Source: Pampus argenteus
Taxonomy: Eukaryota > Chordata > Actinopteri > Scombriformes > Stromateidae
Length of the DNA stretch: 64,000 nucleotides
Direction of reading: 5' to 3'
NCBI GenBank assembly: GCA_036937835.1
Contig: CM072879.1
Span: 12,264,001 to 12,328,000, forward strand
The position numbers and the translations under genes were made by a program. Position 1 is the stretch's first letter. Every line of letters begins with the position of its first letter. Below are positions 62,780 to 64,000 of the stretch, one piece after another. The notes under the pieces were generated by a model, which made no database searches, was not told the DNA's origin, and was given only the letters and a program-made list of their open reading frames with translations.

Positions 62780-63471
62780 CCTGACTAAGGCCTCAGTTCC
62801 AGTTGAACAAAAACTTGGCTTGTGCTGGAAGATGTGCCTACAAAACTGTCAGGAAAAGCCTACTACAACAGCTGACCTTTATTTGGGGTTGATCAGAGGC
62901 ACGTTAATTGGTGACAGGTGTGTGCTGACTTTTGAATGTAATTGGTTACATCTGAACACAGCCACATCCCCAGTTATAAAAGGGTGTGCACACTTATGCA
63001 ACCGCATTATCTCAGTTGTTTATTTTTACTTCATCTCCCTGAAAGATTTCTGTTTTTCAATTGCTTTGTACAGGTTATAGGTCACATGAAAGGCGGAAAA
63101 AGTTGTGAAATGATTTATCTTGATGTCATTTTTTTTACATGACAAAAACCTGGCATTTGAACAGGAGTGTGTAGACTTTTCATATCCACTGTATACAAAT
63201 CACCACCTACAGAGTATCAGAGGATACAGTGTTCTTAAAAAAAAAAAAGAAAACATGTGAAAGAGATTTCCTTCACTAGCAGACCATGACCCCTCTGCGA
63301 TATTCGTGACAGGATGTGAGAATCCTATGGATCAAAACTTGAGTCACATGTATTCGTTTGCTATATAAATCTTGCGATGCATCCTCAGCTTTGTGCTGCT
63401 GTGTATAGTAGAGATAAAAAAATAGTCCTTTCCCCAGTTTAGTTTTAACTTCTGTTGTTTTCATTCACCAG

Positions 63472-63587
63472 GGAGTGCTGAGTCCCTGAGTCAACACAGT
63501 GCATTCTGGGATACTCTGGAACCCTCTCCATGGGCTGTACCACCTGCTGACAAACCAGGGGGGTCTGGAGGAGCAGTGTTGAATGAG
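63472..63587 (+). CDS. Exon C: Ser/Pro/Gly-rich coding exon, probably the same gene as exon A
   Basis: Internal coding exon of 116 nt between a pyrimidine-rich acceptor (TCTGTTGTTTTCATTCACCAG) and a consensus-like donor (GAATGAG|GTGAGA). Two of three frames hit stops within the first few codons. The open one starts with two bases completing a codon and ends on a codon boundary, encoding about 38 residues: SAESLSQHSAFWDTLEPSPW, then a Pro/Gly-rich stretch ending AVLNE. Codon use is coding-like. The composition (Ser, two Trp, Pro/Gly) suggests a disordered linker after a coiled coil. I do not recognise the protein. Its phase needs one leftover base, supplied by candidate exon B, so A-B-C form one consistent plus-strand frame. 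The intron between B and C would be about 28.5 kb unless further exons of length divisible by three lie between. Confidence 0.68.
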
Positions 63588-64000
63588 GTGAGAATGTCCA
63601 TGTCCCTCCTGCAAACATATACTGTGTCTATACCATGGTGTTTTGTGAATAGATGGAACCCATATCATGTGTTTAGTCAAGCTTAAGTTGAACTTGTACT
63701 TGATAACCTAGAAGGACAGTAGTTCACTTCTTACTGCTGAATCATTACTGACACACTGCCACCGTGTCGGTATTCCAGTGTAAACGCTGTTAGTCTTACT
63801 GTCATGTTTAATTTGATATTATTAGTTTTGACATCAAGGACTTTTCAGCCCTGTGTTCTCTCCATCGCCGAGAGCCTTGTTTTGCTGATAAACCTGTCAC
63901 CCTGGTCACAGCACAGATGCATGTAGAGATGATTTTAATGTGAGCGAAGTGGCGGCTCATCATGTGCACAGCTCACAGTGAGTGAGCTAAGGTTGCCCTC
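63588..64000. other. Start of the intron after exon C
   Basis: Begins with the GTGAGA donor. Nothing further recognised before the window ends. Confidence 0.5.

Larger units (their letters stand above)
62236..63193 (-). mobile_element. Second Tc1/mariner-like element, partly deleted, with long inverted ends
   Basis: The element is about 958 bp between TA dinucleotides. Its ends match in inverted orientation (left TACAGCGAATATAAAAAGTC, right reversed TACAGTGGATATGAAAAGTC). The match continues inward through CTGTTCAAATGCCAGG, TTTTTGTCATGTAAAA and the GACCTATAACCTGTACA region, so the terminal repeats exceed 100 bp with gaps. It is a different subfamily from the copy at 52247. The minus strand keeps the C-terminal half of the transposase in two frames: FIFQHDNDPKHTSKSTKEWL (second catalytic Asp) at 62573-62779, and PSQSPDLNLIEHLWGDLK (final Glu) at 62467-62670. 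A frameshift lies between them near 62600. The N-terminal DNA-binding region and first Asp are deleted. Confidence 0.92.

Overview
This looks like nuclear DNA from a ray-finned (teleost, probably percomorph) fish. The composition is AT-rich and intron-like, and (CA)n/(GT)n tracts are extremely dense. There are two decayed Tc1/mariner elements of the type common in fish, plus several dispersed repeats typical of teleost genomes. I see no bacterial, viral or organellar gene organisation, no rRNA or CRISPR array, and no tRNA gene I could defend. Most open reading frames are translated microsatellites (runs of VCVC, THTH or LFSSLLFSS type) or chance frames.

The most defensible coding content is a sparse plus-strand transcription unit split by very large introns. 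Exon A (33927-34114) encodes a short amphipathic coiled-coil segment. Exon B (34971-35007, or to 35010) is a small exon whose phase links A to C. Exon C (63472-63587) encodes a Ser/Pro/Gly-rich segment. If B and C are consecutive, the intron between them is about 28.5 kb. The coil spacing in exon A resembles, from memory only, the late coiled coil of CDK5RAP2/myomegalin (PDE4DIP) centrosomal proteins; this family call is tentative. Weaker exon-like segments lie at 2765-2849, 13898-13948 and 20923-20959. A CpG-rich block at about 12480-13430, with a splice donor at 12774, is probably a promoter with a non-coding first exon, so an alternative promoter of the same unit is plausible. A minus-strand exon-like frame ending in a stop (11088-11230) and other unassigned frames (18395-18522, 28527-28718, 30352-30534) are listed at low confidence.

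Layout: 1-12.4 kb is mostly non-coding with old dispersed repeats. 12.48-13.43 kb is the CpG island. 13.4-33.9 kb is intron-like, with a 19-unit (TTCTC) array and a candidate regulatory cluster at 32.7-32.8 kb (an E-box plus two RFX X-box-like sites). 33.9-35.2 kb holds exons A and B and a perfect 31-unit (CTCCT) array just after the exon B donor. 35.2-63.4 kb is a microsatellite-rich intron containing two Tc1-like remnants (52247-53030 and 62236-63193). 63.4-64 kb holds exon C and the start of the next intron.

No complete gene lies in the window and I found no convincing new multi-gene system. The observations most worth following are the long-intron gene, the RFX/E-box cluster, a perfect 15-bp hairpin at 25678-25710, the oppositely oriented GT/CA tract pairs, and a duplicated TGATGTCATC-containing element flanked by CA repeats.
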